This document shows positions 44,268-52,285 of a DNA stretch of 64,000 bases, piece by piece. The position numbers were made by a program, and so were the translations under genes. This stretch comes from Corynebacterium haematomassiliense. GTDB lineage: Bacteria > Actinomycetota > Actinomycetes > Mycobacteriales > Mycobacteriaceae. The notes beneath the pieces are model-generated. The model searched no databases, was not told the DNA's origin, and saw only the letters and a list, made by a program, of their open reading frames with translations. How positions within the stretch are numbered: position 1 is the stretch's first letter; each line of letters begins with the position of its first letter. Location of the stretch: positions 1,860,001 through 1,924,000 of the forward strand of contig NZ_JACDTZ010000001.1 of NCBI RefSeq assembly GCF_013978595.1, in the 5' to 3' direction.

Positions 44268-44954
44268 ATGGAACGCCCTCACGCGCCCCGTCCCGCCGGT
44301 GAATTGCTCAACGCGGTCGGCCACCTCAGCCTAAAGCAGCTCGAGGTGTTTCACGTGATCCAGGAAAACCCGGACGGCATCCAGGTCGCAGAGATCGGCA
44401 AAGCCCTGGGCATGCACCCGAACACCGTGCGCGGGCACTTGGAGGAGCTCCTGTCCGCGGGTGTGGTCTCCCGCCGCGTCGCCCCCGGCACCGGCCGCGG
44501 CCGCCCCTCGCACATCTACACCGCCCGCGTGGCGCGCACGAACCTGGCCTCCCACTCCATGATCGCCCTGGTGGAGGTGCTGGCCAGCACCCTGGCCGAC
44601 CAGGACACCGACAGCGCGAAGCGCCTCGGCCGCCAGTGGGCGGAGCGGGTGAACACCCGCCGCCACGACAACCTGCGCGTGGACCTGGACACCGCGGAGC
44701 GCCACACATGCCAGACCCTGCGCGAGATGGGCTTCGACCCGGCGCCGCGCCCAGACGCCGCCACCGCCAAGGTGCGCGAGGTGGGGCTCAACGCCTGCCC
44801 CTTCATCGCCGAAGTGGGCACCCGCCCCGCCCCAGTGGTGTGCGCACTGCACGAGGGCTTCTTGGACCAGGGCGCCGGCGACGTGAAGGTGCAGCTCATC
44901 CCGCACGACCGCCCCGGCCAGTGCGGGGCGCGCCTGACCAAGCAGGAGGGTTAG
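44268..44954 (+). CDS. ArsR/SufR-type HTH transcriptional regulator with four C-terminal Cys
   Basis: 228 residues. A winged helix occupies ~20-90 (IAEIGKALGMHPNTVRGHLE-type recognition region, then a GRGRPSHIY wing). The C-terminal domain carries Cys at 148, 177, 192 and 219 within CQTLREMGFDP, NACPFI, VVCALHEGFL and GQCGARL. This matches SufR-like regulators that hold an iron-sulphur cluster and respond to iron, oxidants or nitric oxide. It converges with the flavohaemoglobin gene with 4 bp overlap, so it may control that gene, and its promoter faces the nine-gene operon. Cluster binding and target are inferred. Confidence 0.75.
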   Translation: MERPHAPRPAGELLNAVGHLSLKQLEVFHVIQENPDGIQVAEIGKALGMHPNTVRGHLEELLSAGVVSRRVAPGTGRGRPSHIYTARVARTNLASHSMIALVEVLASTLADQDTDSAKRLGRQWAERVNTRRHDNLRVDLDTAERHTCQTLREMGFDPAPRPDAATAKVREVGLNACPFIAEVGTRPAPVVCALHEGFLDQGAGDVKVQLIPHDRPGQCGARLTKQEG

Positions 44955-46123
44955 GCAACCAGCCAGTCGTTCGGGCTGAACAGCTCGTAGTACACGTTGG
45001 CCGGGGCCTTGTCGGCGGGCAGCTGCGCGAGGTCGTCGCGCAGCGACTGGAGGAAGCCGGTGCCGCCGCAGAGGTACACATCCGCGCCGGCGACGTCGAG
45101 CTCGCCGACGTTGACGCGCTGGTCATCGCCGCGGAAGTAGGTCTTCAGCGCCCCGTCGCCCAGCTTTTCCACCAGCTCGCGGGTTTCCTGCGCCTGCGCC
45201 CAGGAGTCCTCGGTGGCGTCGGCGTGGACGTACGTCACGCGGCGGGGATCATTGTTCTGCGCCAGGTGGCGGAGAATGCCGGTCAGGGGAGTAGAGCCGA
45301 TGCCGGAGGAGATCAGCACGACGGGGCGCTCGCCCGGCTGCAGCACCAGGTCACCCGCGGCCAAGGTGACGTCCACGGTGTCGCCGACGTCGATACGCTC
45401 CTGCAAGAAGGAGGAGACCTCGCCGTCTTTCTGCACCGCGATGCGGTAGCGCGACGCGTCGCCTTCGATGATGGAGTACTGGCGCAGCTGCCGTGCGCCG
45501 TCGTCGAGCTTGACGCCTATGGACGTGTACTGCCCCGGCCTCGGCTGCGTGAATTCGCCCTCCACGGTGAAGGCGGTCACCGCGCTGGAAAGCTCCGTCT
45601 TCTCCACGACCTTGCCGCGGCGGAACACGTCGCCGTCCGTCACGCCGTCGGAGGCGTAGAGGTCCTTCTCGGCCTTGATCAGCACGTCCGCCATGAGCCA
45701 GTACACCGCGCTCCAGGCCTCGGCCACCTCGGGCGTGACGGCGTCGCCGAGCACCTCTGCGATCGCGGCCATCAAGTTCTCGTACACGATCTTGTACTGC
45801 GCCTCGGTCACGCCGAGGGAGACGTGCTTGTGCGCGATGCGGTTGAGCATGATCACCGGGTCGGGCGCGGAGTCGTCCACAAGATGCGACGCGAACTTCA
45901 CCACCGAGGCCGCAAGCGCCTTCTGCTGCGCCTGCTGCTTCTGGTTGCCGCGGTTGAACAGGTCGGAGATGAGCTCGGGGTGGGCGGCGAACATCTTGGA
46001 GTAGAAGGTGTTCGCGATGGTCTGGATGTTCTCGCCCACCGGCCCGAGCGTCGCCTTGACGGTCTCGGCGTGGGCGTCGGAGAGGTGGGTGTTCTTGGAA
46101 TCGGGGAGCGTGTCGTTGTACAT
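44951..46123 (-). CDS. hmp: Flavohaemoprotein, nitric oxide dioxygenase
   Basis: 390 residues from the ATG at 46123. An N-terminal globin domain (1-~140, with proximal His in NRIAHKHVSLGV) is followed by an FAD-binding ferredoxin-reductase domain (RQYSIIEGD, ~185-) and an NAD domain (LISSGIGSTPLTGIL, LCGGTGFLQSL). It oxidises NO to nitrate with NADPH/NADH in the cytosol and protects against nitrosative stress. The usual length is ~395. A TATAAT box ends seven bases before this ATG, which argues for a leaderless mRNA and against the longer reading that starts at 46165. It converges on a Cys-rich regulator gene. Confidence 0.93.
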   Translation of the reverse strand: MYNDTLPDSKNTHLSDAHAETVKATLGPVGENIQTIANTFYSKMFAAHPELISDLFNRGNQKQQAQQKALAASVVKFASHLVDDSAPDPVIMLNRIAHKHVSLGVTEAQYKIVYENLMAAIAEVLGDAVTPEVAEAWSAVYWLMADVLIKAEKDLYASDGVTDGDVFRRGKVVEKTELSSAVTAFTVEGEFTQPRPGQYTSIGVKLDDGARQLRQYSIIEGDASRYRIAVQKDGEVSSFLQERIDVGDTVDVTLAAGDLVLQPGERPVVLISSGIGSTPLTGILRHLAQNNDPRRVTYVHADATEDSWAQAQETRELVEKLGDGALKTYFRGDDQRVNVGELDVAGADVYLCGGTGFLQSLRDDLAQLPADKAPANVYYELFSPNDWLVA

Positions 46124-46130
46124 AAATCCG

Positions 46131-46136
46131 ATTATA
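46131..46136 (-). promoter_or_regulatory. -10 box of hmp, leaderless start
   Basis: Perfect TATAAT on the minus strand, seven bases upstream of the hmp ATG at 46123. No clear -35 box and no ribosome site are seen, as expected for leaderless transcription. Confidence 0.6.
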
Positions 46137-46180
46137 TCCGGTGTAAATGGCTTCGCAGCGCACACCTCTACACTGGCACC

Positions 46181-47812
46181 ATGCTCTCGTCAGTGACCGA
46201 ACACCTCCAAGCCATCGTGGACGACGTCCGCGACCAAGACAGCGGCGAACTCGCCGACTACATCGACGTGCTCAAAAACGCCGACCCGGACAAACTCGCC
46301 CTGGCCATGTGCACCACCGACGGCCACCTCTACACCGTCGGCGACGCAGACTACGAGTTTTCCATCCAATCCATCTCCAAGCCCTTCGTCTACGCGCTCG
46401 CACTGGACATGTACGGCCCCGACGAGGTGCACAAACACGTGGGCGTGGAGCCTTCCGGCGAGGCATTCAATGAGCTTTCGCTTGACGACGACGGCCGCCC
46501 CGCCAACCCCCTGATCAACGCCGGCGCCATCACGGTGAACCAACTCATCGGCGGCCCCGACATCCCGGTGGAGCAGCGCAGCGAGAAACTGCGCGACTAC
46601 TTCTCCCGCCTCGCTGGCCGCGACCTTGCCGTGGACCAGCGCGTGCTCGATTCCGAACTCGACAGCGCCGACCGCAACAAGGCGCTCGCCCACATGCTTC
46701 GCGACGGCGGCATGATCACCGACGACGCCCACGACGCCGTGGCCAGCTACATCGCCCAGTGCGCAGTGCTAGTCACCGTCGGCGACCTCGCCGCCATGGC
46801 CGCCACCCTGGCCAACGGCGGCACCCAACCCGTCACCGGCGAAAAGGTGCTCTCCACGGAAGCCGCCCGCCTCGCCCAGGCCGTGATGGTCTCCTCCGGC
46901 ATGTACGACGCCTCCGGCCAGTGGATGGTCAACGTGGGCATCCCCGCCAAGTCCGGTGTAGCCGGCGGGCTGATCGGCACGCTGCCCGGGCAGCTCGGGA
47001 TCGCGTCGCTAAGCCCCCGCTTGAACAAACAAGGCAACTCCGTGCGCGGCGTGAAAATCTTCCGCGAACTGTCCAGCTCGCTGGGGCTGAACCTGCTGTC
47101 CTCCAACTTCTACATCGCGCCGGGCATCAAGTCCGTGCAGCGGCGCGAGGGCGCGGACGTGGTGGAGCTGCAGGGCATGATCAACTTCACCGCCGCCGAG
47201 AAGATCCTGCGCGGGCTGGCGCAGCGCCGGCTGCACGGCGATAAGCTGATCTTCGACGTCTCCGGCGTGACCGGCTTCAACAAGGCCGGCCGCGACCTGA
47301 TCAAGGACGGGCTGATGAAGTACAAGGACGACGGCGTCGAGGTGGCCATCTACGACCCGGACCACACCCTGTCCGACTGGACCTTCGCCGACGGCACCAC
47401 CGCCCAGGCCATCCGCGACTTCACCGCCTCCTTCTCCGTGCCCGCCACCCGCGAAGAGGTCTACCGCGCGATCACCAAACCCAACAGCTGGTGGGACCAG
47501 AAAGCGGAAGGCAACGCCAGCGAGAAGGGCGGCGAGTTCCACGTCGAGGACCGCGACTTCTCCGTGCGCGAAGCCGACGACGGCAAGCGCGTGGTCTGGA
47601 ACGTCGAACCCACCGACGACAACGACCACGAATGGGACGACACCTCCCTGATCTTCGACATCTCCGAGGACGACGACGGCGAAACCAAGGTCAACTTCAC
47701 CCACCGCGGCATCCGCCCGCACGACCGCGGCTACGACGAGATCGCCAAAACCTGGAAGGACCGCATCGCCAAGGGCTTGCAGCCTTTGATCAACCGTGCG
47801 GAAAATTCGTAG
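46181..47812 (+). CDS. glsA: Glutaminase fused to STAS and SRPBCC domains
   Basis: 543 residues from the ATG at 46181. Residues 1-~305 are a serine-dependent beta-lactamase-fold glutaminase A (FSIQSISKPFVYALAL with the SxxK nucleophile, PLINAGAI, SSGMYDASGQW, GIPAKSGVAGG) that hydrolyses glutamine to glutamate and ammonia. Residues ~320-400 look like a STAS domain (VVELQGMINFTAAEKILRGL ... FNKAGRDLIKD). Residues ~405-540 look like an SRPBCC/AHSA1-type ligand-binding domain (VPATREEVYRAITKPNSWW). Glutaminase-STAS fusions are known; the additional SRPBCC domain is less usual. Ligand control of the enzyme is inference. Confidence 0.88.
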   Translation: MLSSVTEHLQAIVDDVRDQDSGELADYIDVLKNADPDKLALAMCTTDGHLYTVGDADYEFSIQSISKPFVYALALDMYGPDEVHKHVGVEPSGEAFNELSLDDDGRPANPLINAGAITVNQLIGGPDIPVEQRSEKLRDYFSRLAGRDLAVDQRVLDSELDSADRNKALAHMLRDGGMITDDAHDAVASYIAQCAVLVTVGDLAAMAATLANGGTQPVTGEKVLSTEAARLAQAVMVSSGMYDASGQWMVNVGIPAKSGVAGGLIGTLPGQLGIASLSPRLNKQGNSVRGVKIFRELSSSLGLNLLSSNFYIAPGIKSVQRREGADVVELQGMINFTAAEKILRGLAQRRLHGDKLIFDVSGVTGFNKAGRDLIKDGLMKYKDDGVEVAIYDPDHTLSDWTFADGTTAQAIRDFTASFSVPATREEVYRAITKPNSWWDQKAEGNASEKGGEFHVEDRDFSVREADDGKRVVWNVEPTDDNDHEWDDTSLIFDISEDDDGETKVNFTHRGIRPHDRGYDEIAKTWKDRIAKGLQPLINRAENS

Positions 47813-47876
47813 CGTAGGGAGCGGAAAAGTCGACCGATAGCGAACGTTTTCGCAGCTAGGAGGTAGGCTCGGGCGC

Positions 47877-49034
47877 ATGCTGGACCGCACAATCTGGTGG
47901 CACGTCTACCCGCTGGCCGCCCTCGGCGCGCCGATCCGCGAGGAGCATGACACCGCCCACCGCCTCCGCACCCTTGAGCCGTGGCTGGACTACCTGGTCG
48001 AACTCGGCTGCAACGGGCTGCTCCTCGGCCCCATCTTCGCCTCCGCCACCCACGGCTACGACACCCTCGACCACTTCCGCATCGACCCCCGCCTCGGGGA
48101 CGAAGAGGACTTCGCTTGGCTTATCGACGAATGCTCCGCCCGCGGCATCCACATCATGTTGGACGGGGTCTTCAACCACGTCGCCCGCACGCACCCGTGG
48201 GTTGAGCAGGGGCTTGCCGGCGACACGGACTGGGAGGGCCACGGCGAGCTGGCCGCCCTGCACCATTCGGACCCCGCTGTCCGCGACACCGTGGCGGAGA
48301 TCATGCTGCACTGGCTGCGTCGCGGCATCGCGGGCTGGCGCCTCGACGTCGCATACGCCGTGCCCGCCGACTTCTGGGCCGACGTGCTTGCGCGGGTCCG
48401 TTCGGAGTTCCCCGACGCGATGTTCTTGGGGGAGGTCATTCACGGGGACTATGCGTCGATAGGCAAGGCAGGCTCCCTGGACGCCGTGACCCAGTACGAG
48501 CTGTGGAAGGCGACCTGGTCCTCGCTGGTGGACGTGAACTTCTGGGAGCTCGCCCACGCGCTGGAGCGGCATCCTATTGATGTTTTGCCCAACACGTTTG
48601 TGGGCAACCACGACGTGGACCGCATCGCCTCCAAGGTGGGGCCGGAGAAAGCCGTCCTGGCCGCGGCGGTGCTGATGACGGTGCCGGGCATGCCGTCGAT
48701 CTACTACGGCGACGAGCAAGGGTTTACCGGCGTGCGCGGCGAAAGCTGGTCCGCCGACGACGCCGTGCGCCCCGCCCTGCCCGCCTCACCTGCGGAACTG
48801 TCGCCTTTAGGGGGCTGGCTATTCACCGAGTATCAGCGGCTGATCGGGGTGCGCCGCCGCAACGCGTGGCTCACCCGCGCGACGGTTCAGGTGCTGGACA
48901 AGACCAACGAGACCATCTCGTTTCTGTGCAGCGACGGCGAGCACTCGCTGCAGACCGATATGTGGCTCACGCCCACCCCCGGCGTGCGCATCCACGCCAG
49001 CGGGGAAGAGCTCTACAGCTGGATGTTGAAGTAA
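47877..49034 (+). CDS. GH13 alpha-amylase-family glycosidase
   Basis: 385 residues, short for the family and apparently only the catalytic barrel. GH13 conserved regions are visible: DGVFNHV (~98-104), GWRLDVAYA with the nucleophile Asp (~151), MFLGEV with the acid/base Glu (~183) and FVGNHDVDR with the third acid (~243). All three catalytic residues are present. No signal peptide, so it is cytosolic and may act on glycogen, maltodextrin or trehalose-type sugars. An AGGAGGT ribosome site precedes the ATG. Its last 22 bp overlap the convergent secreted-protein gene. Confidence 0.88.
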   Translation: MLDRTIWWHVYPLAALGAPIREEHDTAHRLRTLEPWLDYLVELGCNGLLLGPIFASATHGYDTLDHFRIDPRLGDEEDFAWLIDECSARGIHIMLDGVFNHVARTHPWVEQGLAGDTDWEGHGELAALHHSDPAVRDTVAEIMLHWLRRGIAGWRLDVAYAVPADFWADVLARVRSEFPDAMFLGEVIHGDYASIGKAGSLDAVTQYELWKATWSSLVDVNFWELAHALERHPIDVLPNTFVGNHDVDRIASKVGPEKAVLAAAVLMTVPGMPSIYYGDEQGFTGVRGESWSADDAVRPALPASPAELSPLGGWLFTEYQRLIGVRRRNAWLTRATVQVLDKTNETISFLCSDGEHSLQTDMWLTPTPGVRIHASGEELYSWMLK

Positions 49035-49588
49035 GCCAGGATCTGCGCCAGCGCCTGCTGGATCATCTTGATGATGTCCGGCAGCTGCAGCGTGGTGATA
49101 TTCGCCACCGGCACGTCGAAGCTCGGCGCACCCGCCGGGGCGAGGTTGATCCGCTCCGGGAACTGCGGGCGGACGTTCAAGTTCTGGGGGTTCTGGTTGT
49201 TCTGCTTCGGCTGCTGGTTCTGTGCTGGCTGGTTCTGCTTCGGCTGCTGCTGGGGCTGCTGCTGGTTCTGCTTCGGCTGGGTGTTCTGGGCCGGCTTCGC
49301 GCCGCCTTGGGTGCCCTTGAGGCCGCAGCGGTTCGCGGCTTCGTCGACACGCGAAAGTGCGTCGAGGATCTGCGGGCCGCGACGGTCGAACGCGGCGACC
49401 GCGCGGGCCTGGCGGACTTTCTGCTGGTAGTCGGCGTCGTTGGTCCAGTAGCGGGAGGCCTGGTCGCAGGAGATCGGGCCGGACGGCAGCTTGGCCAGGG
49501 TGTCGTCGATGGCGTCGGCGCCAGCGGTCGGCGCAAGCGCGACGGTGCCGGCGAGGGTGGCGGTCATTGCAAGGGTGCGGATCTTCAT
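49013..49588 (-). CDS. Small secreted protein with Gln/Asn/Pro-rich linker
   Basis: 191 residues. The signal peptide ends near TAGADA (residue 26). A helical region (~28-95) holds two Cys (ISCDQASRYW, ANRCGLKG) that could form a disulphide. A low-complexity linker of repeated PKQNQ-type units (~100-140) and a C-terminal amphipathic segment (DIIKMIQQALAQILAYF) follow. No family recognised. Exported, possibly envelope-associated. It converges with the GH13 gene. Confidence 0.75.
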   Translation of the reverse strand: MKIRTLAMTATLAGTVALAPTAGADAIDDTLAKLPSGPISCDQASRYWTNDADYQQKVRQARAVAAFDRRGPQILDALSRVDEAANRCGLKGTQGGAKPAQNTQPKQNQQQPQQQPKQNQPAQNQQPKQNNQNPQNLNVRPQFPERINLAPAGAPSFDVPVANITTLQLPDIIKMIQQALAQILAYFNIQL

Positions 49589-49773
49589 GCAGGCCAGTAT
49601 GTCACGGATGGGGCAATTGTGACAGGTGGGATTTGCCGTGGGTTATTGACACTTCTGCAAAATTCGGGAGCGTAAGTCAGCGAGCTTTGCGGTTCTGGCT
49701 CTGAAAGACGGAACCCCGACCGCATCGACGCAATTTGGGTCTGCGTGTTTGCGAATCGGGGGCGGATTAAAGG

Positions 49774-50301
49774 CTACTTCGGACGCTTCTCGCAGCCGAC
49801 TCCGTCGCCGTCCCGATCTAGGTGTGGGCCGTAACCAGCGTCGCCGCGGTGAATCGGGCCACCCAGGTCGTTCCACACTGCGCGACAGTTGGGGTACGTC
49901 TTAGCGGCGGGAGCAGGCCGCGGTGCGGGTGCCGGTGCCGGAGCGGGGGCTGGGCGCGGTGCGGGTGCCGGTGCCGGAGCGGGGGCCGGGCGCGGCGCGG
50001 GAGCAGGCGCAGACTTCGGTGCTGGGTTGCACGGGATGAGTTTTGGTGCGGGGTTCGGGATGAAGCCCTTCTGCATTGCCCAGCACGCGCCGCCAGCCGC
50101 CACTGCGACAAAAGCGAGCGAGCCGACGATAGCGCCCACAATCTCCAGGGTGGACGGTTCATCTTCCCGAGTCTGGGGCTGTGCCTTGGCGGGCGACGTC
50201 GTCGTGGCGGTCGTGGGTTCCGCCGCGTGGGTGGCGGGCACGGTCAGTGCCCCGGCAGTGACCGCGATGGCGGCGGTCGTAGCTACGAAGGTCTTCCTCA
50301 T
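49774..50301 (-). CDS. Membrane-anchored protein with Excalibur calcium-binding domain
   Basis: 175 residues. The signal peptide ends near ATHAAE. A membrane helix lies at ~55-75 (IVGAIVGSLAFVAVAAGGACW), then a PAPAPAPRPAP repeat of ~45 residues. The C-terminal Excalibur motif (YPNCRAVWNDLGG, then DRDGDGVGCE) resembles an EF-hand calcium loop. Such domains occur on Gram-positive surface proteins. The Pro/Ala repeat should span the cell wall. The role is unknown. Confidence 0.85.
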   Translation of the reverse strand: MRKTFVATTAAIAVTAGALTVPATHAAEPTTATTTSPAKAQPQTREDEPSTLEIVGAIVGSLAFVAVAAGGACWAMQKGFIPNPAPKLIPCNPAPKSAPAPAPRPAPAPAPAPAPRPAPAPAPAPAPRPAPAAKTYPNCRAVWNDLGGPIHRGDAGYGPHLDRDGDGVGCEKRPK

Positions 50302-50336
50302 AAAGCAAGTATTGCACAGTTAATTGCAAGGTTTTA

Positions 50337-51647
50337 CTACGCGCCCACGAAGCGGCGGATCAGGGAGCGGTACGCGCGCACGGTGAGGTCCACGTCCTCC
50401 ACGGCGACGGATTCGTCGTGGCTGTGCAGCTGGCCCAGCACGGACCCGAGCGTCTCCTCGCGCGCGTGCAGGGCGAACCCGTAGCCGACGCCTCCCTTGC
50501 GGCGGGCAAAGCGCAGGTCCGACCCGCCGGCCGCAATGGTGGGCACGACGGGGACGCCGGGGAAGAATTCGTCGAAGGTCTGGCAGATGGCGTCGTAAAG
50601 CGGGCCGGAGGTGGGGGAGACTGTGCCGTCCTCGGTGATGAGGTGGGTGATCTCCACCTCGTCGGCGAGCTCGCCCAACGCAGAACGCAACAACGAGTCG
50701 ATCTCCTCCTGCGTCTGGCCGGGAAGGGGGCGGATGTCCAGCTCCAGCCACGCCTCGGACGGCAGGACGTTGATGCCGTTTCCGGCGCGCAGCACGGTCG
50801 GGGAGATGGTCAGGTGGCTCATGGCGTGGGAGTAACTCTCCAGCTGGCCGAAAGCCTCGTAGCCTTCGCCGCGCAACAGCGCCTCCTCGGTCGCGGGGTC
50901 GAACTTCCAGGCGCGGACATAGCCTTCCCAGATCTCGTCGGCGCGCACCTCGGGCTCGATCGCGGCGACGCGCCGGGCCACCTCCGCGATCTTCGCCACG
51001 GCGAGGTCCCGGCCGTACGGGGCGGAGCCGTGCCCGGCGTCGCCGTGGACGGTCAACCGCCGCTGGCCTGCGCCCTTTTCGCCGACGACGACCGCCAGCG
51101 CGTCGGAGCCATCGGCGGCAGGGATGTGGGAGCCGCCTTCCTCGGACAGGCAGTTTTTCCAGGAGAACTTCCCGTGCTCGGCCAGCCACTTTGCGCCGAG
51201 CCCGCCGCGGGCCTCCTCGTCGGCGCAGCCCACAAACGTCAGGGAGCCGCGCGGCCGCTCCCCACGAGCAACGTCGCGCACGCACGCCGCCATCGCCGCG
51301 GTGATGTAGAGCATGTCGGTGGCGCCGCGGCCGAACACGCGCCCGTCGATAAGCTCGCCCCCAAACGGGGCGGTGGTCCACTTGTCCTCGTCCACGGGCA
51401 CGACGTCGGTGTGGCCGAGGAGCGTCAGCGGCTCGGCGGAGGGGTCGGTGCCCTCCACGGTGAAGCTGATGGACACGCGTCCAGGGTGCGGCTCATAACG
51501 CTCCACTAGTACGTCTGTACCTGCGAAGAAGGCCTCCAACGTGTCGGCGTTAGTTGCCTCCTGTCCAGAATCTGCCGAAAAATAGTTGACGCATCCATTC
51601 TGGATGAGGTTCTGCAATAATGCGATGGTGTCATCAGTTAGGCTCAT
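50337..51647 (-). CDS. M20-family metallopeptidase
   Basis: 436 residues from the ATG at 51647. The typical metal ligands and catalytic positions are visible: LLGHTDVVPVDEDKW (~72), GRGATDMLYITAA (~105) and CADEEARGGLGAKWL (~142). A dimerisation domain follows. The family includes dipeptidases, carboxypeptidases and amidohydrolases of the ArgE/DapE type; the exact substrate cannot be read from sequence. Cytosolic. It diverges from the TetR gene with 41 bp between the start codons, so TetR may control both. Confidence 0.88.
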   Translation of the reverse strand: MSLTDDTIALLQNLIQNGCVNYFSADSGQEATNADTLEAFFAGTDVLVERYEPHPGRVSISFTVEGTDPSAEPLTLLGHTDVVPVDEDKWTTAPFGGELIDGRVFGRGATDMLYITAAMAACVRDVARGERPRGSLTFVGCADEEARGGLGAKWLAEHGKFSWKNCLSEEGGSHIPAADGSDALAVVVGEKGAGQRRLTVHGDAGHGSAPYGRDLAVAKIAEVARRVAAIEPEVRADEIWEGYVRAWKFDPATEEALLRGEGYEAFGQLESYSHAMSHLTISPTVLRAGNGINVLPSEAWLELDIRPLPGQTQEEIDSLLRSALGELADEVEITHLITEDGTVSPTSGPLYDAICQTFDEFFPGVPVVPTIAAGGSDLRFARRKGGVGYGFALHAREETLGSVLGQLHSHDESVAVEDVDLTVRAYRSLIRRFVGA

Positions 51648-51688
51648 ATCACAAAAGCCTAACGTCCAAAGTCTTTGGAGAGTCCAGG

Positions 51689-52276
51689 ATGAACCACGAC
51701 CTGCCCGGCCGCCGGTCTGACAGCACCGACCCGCGCGCCCTTCGTACCCGCAAGGCACTTGTCGACGCAGTGCTCCGCCTCCTCAACGACCATGAGGTGT
51801 CCGACCTCAATGTGTCCCAAATCGTGAAAGAGGCTGGGGTGAGCCGCCAGGTGTTCTACCAGCACTTCGCGGACCGCGACGCGGTGATCCTCGCCGCCGC
51901 CATGGACTGGGTGCTGGACGCCTACGAGCACTTCGCGGAGCGATTCAGCATCGACAAAAACTTCGAGGCGTCCGTCGTCGAGCTGGCCAGCGTCGTCGAC
52001 GGCAAGAACGAGGCCGCCGTGCGCCTGATCGACTCCCCGGTGCACACCGTGTTCGACAACGAGGTGCAGCGCGTCATGAAGGACACGATGCGCGAGCAGC
52101 TGCTGCCGCGCTCGAAGGAGTGGGGAGACGCGGACGCAGAGCTCATCGACGACATGTCCCGCGTCTACGTCGCCGGCATGCAACGCCTCATTGAGCAGTG
52201 CGTCCGCGAAGGCTGCACCGCGGAGGAAATCGGCCGTCGCGCCGAAGCCGTGCGCCGTGTGCTCATTCGTGAGTAG
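51689..52276 (+). CDS. TetR-family transcriptional regulator
   Basis: 195 residues from the ATG at 51689, with GGAG eight bases upstream. The N-terminal HTH (ALVDAVLRLLNDHEVSDLNV then EAGVSRQVFYQHFADRDAV) is characteristic of TetR. The helical C-terminal half would bind an unknown ligand. It lies 9 bp upstream of the AMP nucleosidase gene, so the two share an operon, and it diverges from the M20 peptidase. Confidence 0.9.
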   Translation: MNHDLPGRRSDSTDPRALRTRKALVDAVLRLLNDHEVSDLNVSQIVKEAGVSRQVFYQHFADRDAVILAAAMDWVLDAYEHFAERFSIDKNFEASVVELASVVDGKNEAAVRLIDSPVHTVFDNEVQRVMKDTMREQLLPRSKEWGDADAELIDDMSRVYVAGMQRLIEQCVREGCTAEEIGRRAEAVRRVLIRE

Positions 52277-52285
52277 CCTGGCTGC

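Noticed and set aside
44636..46180. Upstream extension of the glutaminase frame by more than 500 codons
   Set aside because: This part is antisense to hmp and out of frame with the HTH gene; the glutaminase homology begins at 46181.
49643..49773. Extra small coding region between the two secreted-protein genes
   Set aside because: Open but without start, ribosome site or recognisable sequence; it is read as the 3' untranslated end of the Excalibur-protein gene.
51648..51758. Longer M20 peptidase start at 51758
   Set aside because: The extra 37 residues are low-complexity, and the region overlaps the divergent TetR start; MSLTDDTIALLQ fits the family start.
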